Position numbers and translations under genes: made by a program. A DNA stretch of 51,100 nucleotides from Nevskia sp. (GTDB taxonomy: Bacteria > Pseudomonadota > Gammaproteobacteria > Nevskiales > Nevskiaceae), in assembly GCA_028291645.1 (NCBI GenBank), contig JAQGNU010000073.1, positions 1 through 51,100 of the forward strand. The letters run 5' to 3'. Below the pieces are notes generated by a model. It was not told where the DNA came from. It did not search any database and saw only the letters and a list, made by a program, of their open reading frames with translations. Shown here one piece after another: positions 1 to 9,005 of the stretch (positions are counted from its first letter, which is position 1; each line of letters opens with the position of its first letter).

Positions 1-1197
1 GGCCTTGAACTGATCGTCGAAATCCAACGCGATCGACCGGGCCTGCCGGTCGCGGTGATAACCGCTTACGGCAATGCGCAGGCCGCGGTCGAAAGCCTCA
101 AGGCCGGCGCCTTCGATTTCGTCGAAAAACCGGTCGATCTGGCCAAGCTACGCAAGCTGGTCGATGCCGCCCTGAAACTGAAGAAGACCGCCGCAGCGGT
201 CACCGAACCGGTGGTCGAAGGCGGCGGTCTGCTCGGCAACGCGCCTGCGATCCTGCATCTGCGGGCGATGATCGAGCGGCTCGCGCGCAGCCAGGCGCCG
301 GTGCACATCGGCGGCGAATCCGGCACCGGCAAGGAACTGGTCGCGCGGCTGATTCACAGCCACAGTCCGCGCGCGGAAGCGGCCTTCGTGCCGGTCAACT
401 GCGGCGCGATTCCGGGCGAGCTGATGGAGAGCGAGTTCTTCGGCCATTTGAAAGGCAGCTTCAGCGGCGCCACCCGTGACAAGACCGGCCTGTTCCAAGC
501 CGCCGAAGGCGGCACGCTGTTTCTGGATGAAGTCGGCGATCTGCCTTTGCATATGCAAGTGAAGCTGCTGCGCGCACTGCAGGAGCGCGCGGTGCGCCCG
601 GTCGGCGCGGAAACCGAAGTGCCGGTCAACGTGCGCGTGATTTCGGCCACGCACAAGGATCTGAACCGCATGCTGGCGCTGGGACAGTTCCGTCAGGATC
701 TGTACTACCGCCTCAACGTCATCGAAATCCGCACGCCGCCGCTACGCGAACGGCCCGAGGACATTCCGCAGCTCGCCGCTGCGATTCTGGCGCGGCTGGC
801 GCAAGCCAACGCGCTGCCGGCAACGCCGAAACTGGCCGTCGACGCGCTACAACGGCTAACCCAACATTCGTTTCCGGGCAATGTGCGCGAGCTGGAAAAC
901 GTGCTCGAACGTGCGGTCACCTTGAGCGACGGCAAGCAGATTGCGGCGGATGAACTGCAATTGCGCAGCGACTGCGGCGTGACTGCCGCGACCGCCGTCG
1001 CCGCAGATGCCGCCGTGGCAGCGCCGGCAGAAAAGCCGAGCAACCCCGGCCTCGACAATCAAATGGAAGATCTCGAACGCCGCTCGATCATGGAGGCGCT
1101 GGAAAAAGCGCGCTACAACAAGACCAAGGCGGCGGTGCTGCTCGGCATGTCGTTCCGCAGCTTGCGTTATCGCATCAAGAAACTCGGCATCGAATAG
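1..1197 (+). CDS. pilR: PilR-type sigma-54-dependent response regulator (5' end outside window)
   Basis: NtrC-family activator; PilR-type members work with sigma-54 and the PilS kinase to switch on type IV pilin genes. The window holds the last 398 residues. The end of the receiver domain is visible (VITAYGN, then AFDFVEKPVDL), but the phosphoacceptor Asp lies upstream of base 1. The AAA+ domain has Walker A GESGTGKE (about residue 105 of the visible part), a GAFTGA-type loop written GSFSGAT and Walker B GTLFLDEVGD. The C-terminus is a Fis-type helix-turn-helix ending SLRYRIKKLGIE, very like PilR. A PilS gene would be expected just upstream, out of view. The family is clear; the choice of PilR over other NtrC paralogs rests on the receiver end and the C-terminal helix. 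Confidence 0.85.
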   Translation, partial: GLELIVEIQRDRPGLPVAVITAYGNAQAAVESLKAGAFDFVEKPVDLAKLRKLVDAALKLKKTAAAVTEPVVEGGGLLGNAPAILHLRAMIERLARSQAPVHIGGESGTGKELVARLIHSHSPRAEAAFVPVNCGAIPGELMESEFFGHLKGSFSGATRDKTGLFQAAEGGTLFLDEVGDLPLHMQVKLLRALQERAVRPVGAETEVPVNVRVISATHKDLNRMLALGQFRQDLYYRLNVIEIRTPPLRERPEDIPQLAAAILARLAQANALPATPKLAVDALQRLTQHSFPGNVRELENVLERAVTLSDGKQIAADELQLRSDCGVTAATAVAADAAVAAPAEKPSNPGLDNQMEDLERRSIMEALEKARYNKTKAAVLLGMSFRSLRYRIKKLGIE

Positions 1198-1228
1198 CCG
1201 CACTCCGTTTATCGACAAGGAATTGCCC

Positions 1229-3040
1229 ATGCTCCAGCGTTTCGCCTGGTTCTCTGCAGCGCTCAGCTGCGCTGCCTTGACACTTGCCGCCTGCGCCGAT
1301 CAGGCGACCGCGGCCGACACCGGCAGCAAGTTGACGCCGGGCAGCGATGCCCGCGTCGTCGAACTGCACGCCTTGTACGATGCCGAGTGGCAGCGCGGCC
1401 TGCGCGAGAATCCGGAGAATGCCTCGCAACTCGGCGACAAGCGTTACAACGATCGCTGGGGCGACCGCAGCATCCAGGCGATCCAGCAAAGCCATGACGC
1501 CGACGTCGCCGCGCTGCAGAAACTGAAGCAGATCGATCCGGGCGGCTTGTCGCAGACCGAGGCTTTGAACTACACGCTGTTCGAACAGCAGCTCGAAGAC
1601 AACATCAACAGCTATCGCTTCCGTCCGTACCTGATGCCGGTCGACCACATCTATGGCCTGCAGTCGACGCAGGACATCACCCAGGTGCTGAGTTTCGACA
1701 CCGAAAAGGACTACGCCGACTGGACTGCGCGGCTGCGCGCGTTCGGCACGCTCACCGACCAGACCATTGCGCTGATGCAGCAAGGCGTGGCCGAGCAGCG
1801 CGTGCCGGCCTGCGCGATCCTCAACAAGATTCCGGATCAGATCGCCAAGCAGATCGTCACGCAGCCGCAGGACAGCGCGTTCTACACACCGTTCAAGCAA
1901 TTCCCGAAAACGATCGCCGCCGAGATACAGACCAAACTGGCAGGCGACGGTGCCAACGCGGTGCAGCAGTCGGTGGTGCCGGCATTCAAGCGTTTTCAGA
2001 CGTTCTTCAAGAACGACTACCTGCCGCATTGCCGCAGCCAGGTCGGGGTCTCGGCTCTGCCGGACGGTGCGGCGTATTACACCTATCTGGCCAAGCATCA
2101 CACCACCACCGAACTGACGCCCGAACAGATTCATCAGCTCGGCTTGAGCGAAGTCGCGCGCATCCGCACGGCGATGGACGCTTTGCGCACGGAAGTCGGT
2201 TTCAAGGGCAGCTTCGCCGACTTCTCCAAGTTCCTGCGCACCGATAAGCGTTTCTATTTCAGCAACGGCGACGCGCTGCTGACCGCCTACGGCGCACTCG
2301 GCAAGCGCATCGACGGCGAACTGCCGCACTTGTTCGGCAAGCTGCCGCGCCTGCCGTACGGCGTGCGCGCGGTGCCGATGGAAACCGCGCCGTACCAGAC
2401 CACCGCGTACTACCAGCCGGGTGCGGCCGACGGCACCCGCGCCGGCTATTTCTACGCCAATCTGTACAAGCCGGAGACGCGGCCGAAATGGGAAATGGAA
2501 GTGCTGACCTCGCACGAGGCAGTGCCCGGCCATCATCTGCAGATTGCGCTGCAGCAGGAGCTGGAAGGTCTGCCGGAGTTTCGCACCAACGGCCTCAGCT
2601 ACACCGCGTTCGTCGAAGGCTGGGCGCTGTATTCGGAAAGCCTCGGCTACGAACTCGGACTCTACAAAGATCCGTATTCGCGCTACGGTCAGCTGACCTA
2701 CGAAATGTGGCGCGCCTGCCGCTTGGTGATGGATACCGGCATGCACGCGAAGGGCTGGACGCGGAGCCAAGCGATCGACTTCATGCTCGCCAACACGCCG
2801 CGCGCGCAGAACGACATCGAGGTCGAGGTGGACCGCTACATCGCCTGGCCCGGTCAGGCGCTGGCTTACAAGATCGGCCAGCTCAAGATTCGCGAACTGC
2901 GCAGCCGTGCAGAGCACGCGCTCGGCGACAAGTTCGATCTGCGCGCCTTCCACGACATGGTGCTCGGCTCCGGTGCGCTGCCGCTCGAAGTGCTTGAGCG
3001 CAACGTCGACGCCTGGATCGCCCAGCGCAAGAACAACTAG
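1229..3040 (+). CDS. DUF885-family secreted lipoprotein, putative metallopeptidase
   Basis: 603-residue protein whose N-terminus is a lipoprotein signal (hydrophobic stretch ending LAAC), so it probably sits in the outer membrane or periplasm. The C-terminal half carries the DUF885 signature HEAVPGHHLQ followed by FVEGWALYSE, which looks like a metal-binding site of gluzincin type (His pair plus downstream Glu). Members are often annotated as X-Pro dipeptidyl-peptidase-like, but the substrate here is unknown. The ATG at 1229 is preceded by AAGGA at a sensible distance and starts exactly at the signal peptide. The same frame stays open upstream into pilR, and that extension is not coding. It follows pilR by 31 bases and could be read through from it. 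Confidence 0.85.
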   Translation: MLQRFAWFSAALSCAALTLAACADQATAADTGSKLTPGSDARVVELHALYDAEWQRGLRENPENASQLGDKRYNDRWGDRSIQAIQQSHDADVAALQKLKQIDPGGLSQTEALNYTLFEQQLEDNINSYRFRPYLMPVDHIYGLQSTQDITQVLSFDTEKDYADWTARLRAFGTLTDQTIALMQQGVAEQRVPACAILNKIPDQIAKQIVTQPQDSAFYTPFKQFPKTIAAEIQTKLAGDGANAVQQSVVPAFKRFQTFFKNDYLPHCRSQVGVSALPDGAAYYTYLAKHHTTTELTPEQIHQLGLSEVARIRTAMDALRTEVGFKGSFADFSKFLRTDKRFYFSNGDALLTAYGALGKRIDGELPHLFGKLPRLPYGVRAVPMETAPYQTTAYYQPGAADGTRAGYFYANLYKPETRPKWEMEVLTSHEAVPGHHLQIALQQELEGLPEFRTNGLSYTAFVEGWALYSESLGYELGLYKDPYSRYGQLTYEMWRACRLVMDTGMHAKGWTRSQAIDFMLANTPRAQNDIEVEVDRYIAWPGQALAYKIGQLKIRELRSRAEHALGDKFDLRAFHDMVLGSGALPLEVLERNVDAWIAQRKNN

Positions 3041-3146
3041 AGAGCGGCATCGTTAATGCATGTCCTGAGCGCTCGCTTGCGCCCGCATGGTACGCGGGCC
3101 GAGCCTCCCGATCACTGCAGCACTTTTTGTTGAATCCGTTTCCCTT

Positions 3147-4235
3147 ATGAGTTCGCCTGCGTTTTTGCAGCGTCTGCCGATCGATGGTTTTCTGCTAGCG
3201 ATGCTGAGTACGGTGCTGCTGGCTTCGCTGTATCCGGCGCTCGGCGCCAGTCACGGCGCGCTGCATCTGGAACAGGTCACGACGGTCGGCATCGGCCTGG
3301 TGTTCCTGCTCAGCGGCATCGGCCTTTCCACCGATCAGCTCAAGCTCGGTGCGCGCAACTGGCGTCTGCACCTGTTCGTGCAGAGCTCGACCTTTCTGTT
3401 GTTTCCGCTGATCGGCATTCTGGTGATGCTGAGCTTCGGCAGACTGCTGCCGCATGACTTGCTGGTCGGATTCTTCTTCCTGTGCGCGCTGTCGTCGACG
3501 GTGTCGACGTCGATCGCGATGACGACACTGGCGCGTGGCAATGTCGCCGCCGCAGTGTTCAACGCCACCGTATCGAGTCTGATCGGCATGCTGATCACGC
3601 CGCTGCTGGTGAGTGTCTGGCTGCACGCCAGCGGCCAGGGCCTATCGCTGCAGCAGCAGTTGCTCGGCGTTGCCGAACAGCTGCTGCTGCCGTTCCTCGC
3701 CGGCCAACTGCTGCGCCCGCTGGTTGCCGGCTGGGTGCTGCGCTACCAGCACATCACCGGCAAGGTCGACCGCGCGGTGATTCTGCTGATCGTCTACAAC
3801 TCGTTCTGCGATTCGACCCAGGCCGGCCTGTGGAGAAATTACGGCGCGGTAACGCTGTTGCAGACGCTGCTGCTGGTCGGCGGCCTGCTGGCCATCGTGC
3901 TGAGCCTGACGACGTTCTGCGCGCGCCGTTTTGGCTTCTCCACGGAGGACGAAATCACGGTCGTGTTTTGCGGCTCGAAGAAAAGTCTCGCCACCGGCAT
4001 GCCGATGGCGAAGCTGCTGTTCGGCGGTAGCGCGACCGGTGCGTCATCGCTGGGCCTGATCGTGCTGCCGATCATGTTCTATCACCAGCTGCAGTTGCTG
4101 GTGTGCTCGGTGATCGCGCGGCGTTATGCGCAGCGCAAGCAGGCACCCGCGGCAACAGACCCGACCACCGATAGCTACGCAGCCGAGGCGCGTGGGCGAA
4201 GCTCTAGCTCAGCAGCAGCGCAACCGCGCGGTTGA
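3147..4235 (+). CDS. SBF-like (YfeH-type) bile acid:sodium symporter family transporter
   Basis: 362-residue integral membrane protein with about ten hydrophobic segments. The pattern (GIGLVFLLSGIGLS near the N-terminus, STVSTSIAMTTLARGN in the crossover region) matches the SBF-like family represented by E. coli YfeH. Substrate unknown; relatives are predicted sodium-coupled organic anion transporters. I start at the ATG at 3147, because the open frame before it (from 3087) adds non-membrane residues with no ribosome site. The C-terminal tail is hydrophilic, rich in Ala/Ser, and its last 32 bases overlap the end of the converging YeiH-type gene. Confidence 0.82.
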   Translation: MSSPAFLQRLPIDGFLLAMLSTVLLASLYPALGASHGALHLEQVTTVGIGLVFLLSGIGLSTDQLKLGARNWRLHLFVQSSTFLLFPLIGILVMLSFGRLLPHDLLVGFFFLCALSSTVSTSIAMTTLARGNVAAAVFNATVSSLIGMLITPLLVSVWLHASGQGLSLQQQLLGVAEQLLLPFLAGQLLRPLVAGWVLRYQHITGKVDRAVILLIVYNSFCDSTQAGLWRNYGAVTLLQTLLLVGGLLAIVLSLTTFCARRFGFSTEDEITVVFCGSKKSLATGMPMAKLLFGGSATGASSLGLIVLPIMFYHQLQLLVCSVIARRYAQRKQAPAATDPTTDSYAAEARGRSSSSAAAQPRG

Positions 4236-5235
4236 TCGCATAGCCGCCGCCGAGCAGAAACCCAAACACTGCCGCACCCAGCAGCAGCGGCCGCAGACCC
4301 GCCTGGCGCAGCATGCCGACGCGCGTCGACCAGCCCAGTGCGGCCATCGCCACCGCGAGCAGTAGGTTGTCGATGCCGAGCAGCACGCTGCGGATCGATG
4401 GGGCGATCAGACCCAGCGAGTTGACCGCGATGACAATGCCGAACAGCAGCACGAAGCCCGGCACCAGCGGCGTCTTGCGCGCGCCTGCGGTGTCAGCGCC
4501 GCGCGCGGCGAGCCGACCGATCAGCAATAGAAACGGCGCCAGCATCAATACGCGAATCAGCTTGATGATCACCGCCTGATCGGCCACCGCGGGCGACACC
4601 GCATTGCCGGCCGCCACCACCTGCGAGACTTCGTGCACGGTCGAGCCGATGTAGGTGCCGAACTGTGCGCTGCTAAGCCCGGCCAACGGATACAGCAGTG
4701 GATAGATCGCGATCGCCGCGGTGCCGAAGATCGTCACGGTGGCAACGGCCACCGCGACCTTGTGTGCCGGCGCGCGCACCACCGGCTCCGCCGCCATCAC
4801 CGCCGCCGCGCCGCAGATCGCGCTGCCGGTGGCGATCAGCAAAGCAGTATCGCGATCCAGCTTGAGCCAGCGCGTACCAATCCAGAGGCCGACCGCCAGC
4901 GTCGATGCGATCACCAGCACGTCGGTGACGATTCCGGTCAGTCCGACCGACGACACCTGCTGCAACGTCAGCCGGACGCCGTACAGCGCCACGCCCAGCC
5001 GCAGCAGCGTGCGCTGCGAGAACATGATGCCGGCGGCCGTGCGCTGATGCAGCGCGGCCGGCGCCAGGTTGCCGAGCGCGATGCCGAGCACGATCGCGAG
5101 AGTCAGCGCACCGAGGCCGAAGTGCGCCAGCGGCGCCCATTGCGACAGTTCGATCGCCGCGGTGGCGACCGCCGCGCAGAGTGCAATTCCGGCAAGGTGC
5201 TGCTGCAGCTTTGGGTTCAGAGGGTCGATGCGCAT
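4204..5235 (-). CDS. YeiH-type putative sulfate exporter (UPF0324 family)
   Basis: Integral membrane protein with roughly ten membrane segments. It has the YeiH/UPF0324 hallmarks LLRLGVALYGVRLT, GSAICGAAAV and the GSTVHEVSQVVAAG motif. The family is a predicted sulfate or small-anion exporter. The frame is open up to an ATG at 5281-5283, but that start has no ribosome site and abuts a dyad. The ATG at 5233-5235 has AGGA nine bases upstream and gives the N-terminal length normal for the family, so I prefer it (343 residues). It diverges from a LysR gene, as yeiH does from yeiE in E. coli. Its 3' end overlaps the converging transporter by 32 bases. Confidence 0.85.
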   Translation of the reverse strand: MRIDPLNPKLQQHLAGIALCAAVATAAIELSQWAPLAHFGLGALTLAIVLGIALGNLAPAALHQRTAAGIMFSQRTLLRLGVALYGVRLTLQQVSSVGLTGIVTDVLVIASTLAVGLWIGTRWLKLDRDTALLIATGSAICGAAAVMAAEPVVRAPAHKVAVAVATVTIFGTAAIAIYPLLYPLAGLSSAQFGTYIGSTVHEVSQVVAAGNAVSPAVADQAVIIKLIRVLMLAPFLLLIGRLAARGADTAGARKTPLVPGFVLLFGIVIAVNSLGLIAPSIRSVLLGIDNLLLAVAMAALGWSTRVGMLRQAGLRPLLLGAAVFGFLLGGGYAINRAVALLLS

Positions 5236-5285
5236 CGAAGCGTCCTGGTCGGATGCGCGCCAAGCTAGGCTTGCGTCATTCATCT

Positions 5286-5323
5286 GTAAAACGAATTATT
5301 CGGATATGCTAAATACGTTTTAC
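5286..5323. promoter_or_regulatory. 38-bp dyad between yeiH-type and LysR genes (candidate LysR operator)
   Basis: The outer eight bases are perfectly inverted (GTAAAACG and CGTTTTAC), and after one mismatch three further bases on each side also pair (ATT/AAT). The centre is AT-rich. It lies in the divergent intergenic region, 28 bases before the LysR ATG and 50 before the preferred start of the yeiH-type gene, where an autoregulatory LysR site would be expected. The binding role is inference. Confidence 0.55.
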
Positions 5324-5351
5324 TTATGTATCGCCAGTCTGTGGAGTCGTT

Positions 5352-6239
5352 ATGCGAGTGACGCTGCGGCAACTCGAAGTGTTCTGTGCGATCTGCCAGG
5401 GTGGCGGCGTCACCGCTGCGGCGGCGGCGGTGGCGATGAGCCAGTCGGCTGCGAGCCAGGCGCTCGCCGATCTGGAATCCGCGCTCGATGGCCTGCTGTT
5501 CCAGCGCGCCGGCCGCCGCCTGATCCTGAACAATCGCGGCCGCGCGCTATTGCCGCGTGCGCTGGAACTGCTCGAACGCGCAACTGAAATCGAAGCGCAA
5601 TTGCGCGAGGGCGCCGCACTGCCGATCAAGGTACGGCTGGCGGCTTCGCTGACCATTGGCAACTATCTGCTGCCCGCGCTGATCAGCCGCTTTCTGGCGC
5701 AGCGCCCGCAAGCCAGCGTTGAACTCGCGGTCGCCAACACCGGCAGCGTGATCGAAGCGGTTGCCGCATTTCGCGCCGACGCCGGCTTCATCGAAGGCAC
5801 CTGCCACGACAGCGATCTGATCAGTCATCCCTGGCGCGAGGACGAACTGGTGGTGATCGCCGCACCGACGCATCCGCTCGCGCGCAAGCGCCGCATCGCA
5901 GCGGCCGATCTCGGCGCCGCGCAGTGGGTGTTGCGCGAAGTCGGCTCCGGCACGCGCGAAGTGTTCGTGCAGGCGGCACAGCACGCGCGTTTCGATATCC
6001 GCAATGCCCTCACCTTCGGCCACAACGAAGCGGTGCAGGCCGCGGTGATCGCCGGCGCGGGACTCGGCTGCCTGTCGAAATCGGTGGTCGGCCCTGCGCT
6101 GCGGCGCGGTGAACTGAAGGCGCTGCGCACGCCGTTTCTGGATCTGCGCCGACCGCTGCATCTGGTGCTGCACCGGCGCCGCTATGTCGGTGCCAGCCTG
6201 CGCGCCGTACTCGCGGCCTGCGGCGCCAAAATCGGCTGA
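5352..6239 (+). CDS. LysR-family transcriptional regulator (YeiE-like context)
   Basis: 295 residues. The N-terminal winged helix-turn-helix is typical of LysR proteins (TLRQLEVFCAIC, then SQSAASQALADLE, then FQRAGRRLILNNRG). The remaining residues form the periplasmic-binding-like effector domain (LAASLTIGNYLLP, GAGLGCLSKSVV). The divergent pairing with a YeiH-type exporter matches E. coli yeiE/yeiH, so it probably controls that exporter and itself through the dyad between them. The effector is unknown; sulfite or another sulfur anion would fit family knowledge but cannot be read from the sequence. Confidence 0.88.
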   Translation: MRVTLRQLEVFCAICQGGGVTAAAAAVAMSQSAASQALADLESALDGLLFQRAGRRLILNNRGRALLPRALELLERATEIEAQLREGAALPIKVRLAASLTIGNYLLPALISRFLAQRPQASVELAVANTGSVIEAVAAFRADAGFIEGTCHDSDLISHPWREDELVVIAAPTHPLARKRRIAAADLGAAQWVLREVGSGTREVFVQAAQHARFDIRNALTFGHNEAVQAAVIAGAGLGCLSKSVVGPALRRGELKALRTPFLDLRRPLHLVLHRRRYVGASLRAVLAACGAKIG

Positions 6240-6252
6240 GCCGATGTACGGC

Positions 6253-6293
6253 CAAAAAAAATCCGCAGGCCGGATCGAACCGACCTGCGGATT
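6253..6293 (-). terminator. Intrinsic terminator downstream of the S53 peptidase gene
   Basis: A perfect 10-base stem (6260-6269 with 6284-6293, core ATCCGCAGG / CCTGCGGAT) is followed on the minus strand by an unbroken run of eight U (6253-6260 as A on the plus strand). It lies 44 bases past the stop codon of the minus-strand peptidase and just after the end of the plus-strand LysR gene. Confidence 0.85.
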
Positions 6294-6337
6294 GAACGTC
6301 TGCTTACGCCCGCTTTTCTGTCAGTAACCGCTGCAGA

Positions 6338-8020
6338 TCAGAAGCCGGGCGTCGACGCGACGAAGCTCGCCAGATTGGCGACGATCGGGCTGCCGAAACC
6401 GGTGGTGAAATCCCAACCTGCCGCAGCGGTGTACGGATTGATGCCGCCGTTGGAACCGGACGTGACGTCGTGCACCAAGTTCGCATGGCTCGGGATGTAC
6501 TGGTAGAACGCCGGGTTCGGAAACACCAGCGCATTGCCGTTGGCCGACTGCAGACGTGCAAACAGGCCGACGAACAGCGGCGACGACAGGCTGGTGCCGC
6601 CCACCTGCACCGGCTTGCCCTTGACCGTGATGATCGCACCGGTATTCGGATCGGCATCGAGCGAAATGTCCGGCACGCCGCGCATGCTGCCGGAGACGAT
6701 GCTGCCCTGATAGCTCGGCTTGCTCTCGACCACGCTCGGGCCGCCGCCGCCGCCGCTCCAGGCGGTTTCGCTGTTGTAGCTGCCGTCGGTATTCGTATAC
6801 AGCGAGGTTCCGCCGACCGCAACGACGTAGGGCGAAGTCGCCGGATAGCTCTGCTTGGCATTGCTGCGCGTCTTCAGCAGTACCGAGCATTCATGCGAGC
6901 CGGAATCGCCGGTCGACACCGAGAACGTCTGGCCTTGCGCAACCGCCGTCTGGAAAATCTGATCGTCCGCGGCGACGGTGCCATCACCCTGCGCCGAGGT
7001 TTCGCACTCGCCGAGCGAAACGTTGATGACCTTGGCAACGTTGTCGACCACCGCCTTGTTGTAGGCCGCGGTGATGTTGGCATTGCTCAGCGAGGTGGTG
7101 TCGTAAAAGATCATCGACGCCAGCGAACCACCCGCCATCGCCTGGATGTCCTGACTATCCAGATTCCATTCGTCGACGCCGCTGGTATCGGTGCTGCTGG
7201 CACCGACCTGCACGATGGAAACCGGAATCGCCGGTAGCGCGTTGGCGGTTTCAAACGTGCGCAGATCGGTAACGGTTTGCGTCAGGCTGCCCTCGGCGAT
7301 GATGCCGACCGTGGTGCTGGCGGCATTCGGCGTGCTGCCGACGCCGTACGCCAGCGGGAACGCGGTCGGGTTGAAGCCCTTCGCCGCCGGCGTCGCAAAG
7401 GTGCCGACCAGCGGCGCCGGCTGTGCTTCCGCGCGCACGGCCAGCGTATGGAATTGTTCCAACGTCTGCAGACCCAGCACTGCCTGCACGATGCCGTCCA
7501 GTGCCTGCGGCACTTCCACCGCGTCGGTGTTGGCAATGCCGCTGCGGCCGTCGCTCAGATCGAAACGCGCCAGCGCGGTGCGGAACGCATTGCGTACGCT
7601 GCCGGCAGAGCCATCGGCAGTCACCAGCAAGCGATTCGGCGCGATCTGCACATTGCTGAAACCGGCGCTGCGCAGATGGCTGGCGACGGCCTGCGCCTGG
7701 GCATCGGTCGGCGCGTAGCGATTCAAGAACTGCGCGCTGCTGAGCGCGCGGCCATACGCCGGGCTGCCCGGACGGATCAGTTCGCTGACGAAACCATCCA
7801 GCTCACTCTTGTTGCGGACCAGCAGACTGACCGTCACCTGCACCGGTTCACCCGCCGCCAGCGTATTGCGCAAAGTGGCGTTCTGCGGCGACGGCACGGA
7901 CGCCTTGGTCAGCCAGCCGGGCGTCGCCTGCACAGTAGCGGCGCCGAACAGCAGCGTCAGGGGCAGCATCTGCTGCCAGCGGAGACCGCGTTTCCCAAGT
8001 CCTTCGATCTTTTTTTGCAT
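6338..8020 (-). CDS. Secreted S53 family peptidase (sedolisin / pro-kumamolisin type)
   Basis: 560-residue exported serine-carboxyl peptidase. A basic N-terminus plus hydrophobic stretch ending VQA forms the signal peptide. Next is the pro-kumamolisin activation domain (PGSPAYGRALSSAQF, RYAPTDAQ) and then the catalytic domain. Catalytic residues are visible: Glu284 and Asp288 in DEWNLDSQD, Asp372 in STGDSG (oxyanion) and Ser477 in GGTSLSSP. The C-terminal GWDFTTGFGSP matches the calcium site. I chose the ATG at 8018-8020 because GGAG lies six bases upstream; the longer frame to 8101 adds an unlikely leader. It is followed by a strong terminator and appears monocistronic. Confidence 0.9.
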   Translation of the reverse strand: MQKKIEGLGKRGLRWQQMLPLTLLFGAATVQATPGWLTKASVPSPQNATLRNTLAAGEPVQVTVSLLVRNKSELDGFVSELIRPGSPAYGRALSSAQFLNRYAPTDAQAQAVASHLRSAGFSNVQIAPNRLLVTADGSAGSVRNAFRTALARFDLSDGRSGIANTDAVEVPQALDGIVQAVLGLQTLEQFHTLAVRAEAQPAPLVGTFATPAAKGFNPTAFPLAYGVGSTPNAASTTVGIIAEGSLTQTVTDLRTFETANALPAIPVSIVQVGASSTDTSGVDEWNLDSQDIQAMAGGSLASMIFYDTTSLSNANITAAYNKAVVDNVAKVINVSLGECETSAQGDGTVAADDQIFQTAVAQGQTFSVSTGDSGSHECSVLLKTRSNAKQSYPATSPYVVAVGGTSLYTNTDGSYNSETAWSGGGGGPSVVESKPSYQGSIVSGSMRGVPDISLDADPNTGAIITVKGKPVQVGGTSLSSPLFVGLFARLQSANGNALVFPNPAFYQYIPSHANLVHDVTSGSNGGINPYTAAAGWDFTTGFGSPIVANLASFVASTPGF

Positions 8021-8177
8021 GACTAACTCCATGATTGGATTGCATGGTTGGCACTGACATGCCGACGCCGAATCCTGATTCATGCGGCCGCGCCGAGGCA
8101 ACTGCCGCTGGTCGGCTGAAGCAGTGCGATCGAGACGGCGCGCACGCTGCGTCGCAGACCCGCACCGAAATACGCGC

Positions 8178-8963
8178 TCAGTCGGGCGCGCCCAGGCTCT
8201 GCTGCAGATCCAGCATGCTCTGCTGGCTCACCACGATCAGCCCGCGGCGCGGCCGGTCGAGATCGACGATCAGGATGATCACCGCCGCGACCAGCGCCGC
8301 CAGCATCAACACCAGCTTCAACGCGCGCGCGCCGCTCAGCCCGAGGCTGTAACCGGTCAGCGCGAACGACACGAAGGCGACGAAGAACAGCAATTGCAGC
8401 ACGCTTTCCGGCACCCGGTTGCGCAACGCCGCGCTGCGCTTGCTGGTGACGTCGAACATGTCGTTCAGCGCCTGCAGCGCAAGACCGGTGGACACCGCAT
8501 GCGGGTCCGCAATCGCGGCTGCCGTGGCTAACGCCCACATCTGCGTTTGCAGCGCCTGCGTGCGCCGGGCCACTTCCTTGAGCTGGTCCTGGTCGGTGCC
8601 GGCGTCGAGGAAGCCTAAGCGCACCTGCACGTACGGCGGGAACAGTTTGGCCAGCTCGCGCGGGTAAGGCTGCGGCAGCAGCGCTGCACGCAAGGCCGCG
8701 GTGCCGATTGCGTTGGCCTCCTGCACCACCAACTGCTTGCGCGCGTCGAAGCGTGCCGAGGACAGCGAGAAAGTGAAGCCCAGCAGCAAGGCCAGCAGGC
8801 CCAGCACCGCTGCCTGAATCGCGCCTGCCTGCGAACGTGTGTGCTCGCCGATGCCGCGGCTTTCACGCCGGCCGAGCCGGAATCCCAACTCCGCCGCCAG
8901 CACCAACAGCAGCAGCGTGACGCAATACGTCAGCGTCTCGCTGGCATCGAACAGGAAATCCAT
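8178..8963 (-). CDS. DUF4239-type (bestrophin-like) membrane protein
   Basis: 261 residues with two N-terminal hydrophobic segments (one near the start, one around LGLLALLLGFTFSLS), a soluble middle portion and two more membrane segments near the C-terminus (LLFFVAFVSFALTGYSLGL, then VLMLAALVAAVIILIV). The motif GFTFSLSSARFDARKQLVVQ is characteristic of proteins annotated DUF4239 or bestrophin-like. Function unknown. It sits between uvrA and the peptidase on the same strand, with gaps of 42 and 157 bases, and shows no functional tie to either. Confidence 0.72.
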   Translation of the reverse strand: MDFLFDASETLTYCVTLLLLVLAAELGFRLGRRESRGIGEHTRSQAGAIQAAVLGLLALLLGFTFSLSSARFDARKQLVVQEANAIGTAALRAALLPQPYPRELAKLFPPYVQVRLGFLDAGTDQDQLKEVARRTQALQTQMWALATAAAIADPHAVSTGLALQALNDMFDVTSKRSAALRNRVPESVLQLLFFVAFVSFALTGYSLGLSGARALKLVLMLAALVAAVIILIVDLDRPRRGLIVVSQQSMLDLQQSLGAPD

Positions 8964-9005
8964 CAGCGCTGTATCTCCCCGTGTGCGACCGTCGCTAGCT
9001 TAGCG

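Noticed and set aside
1175..2953. 592-codon minus-strand open frame
   Set aside because: It runs antisense through the DUF885 gene, whose frame has a signal peptide, family motifs and a ribosome site. Long antisense frames are common at this GC content.
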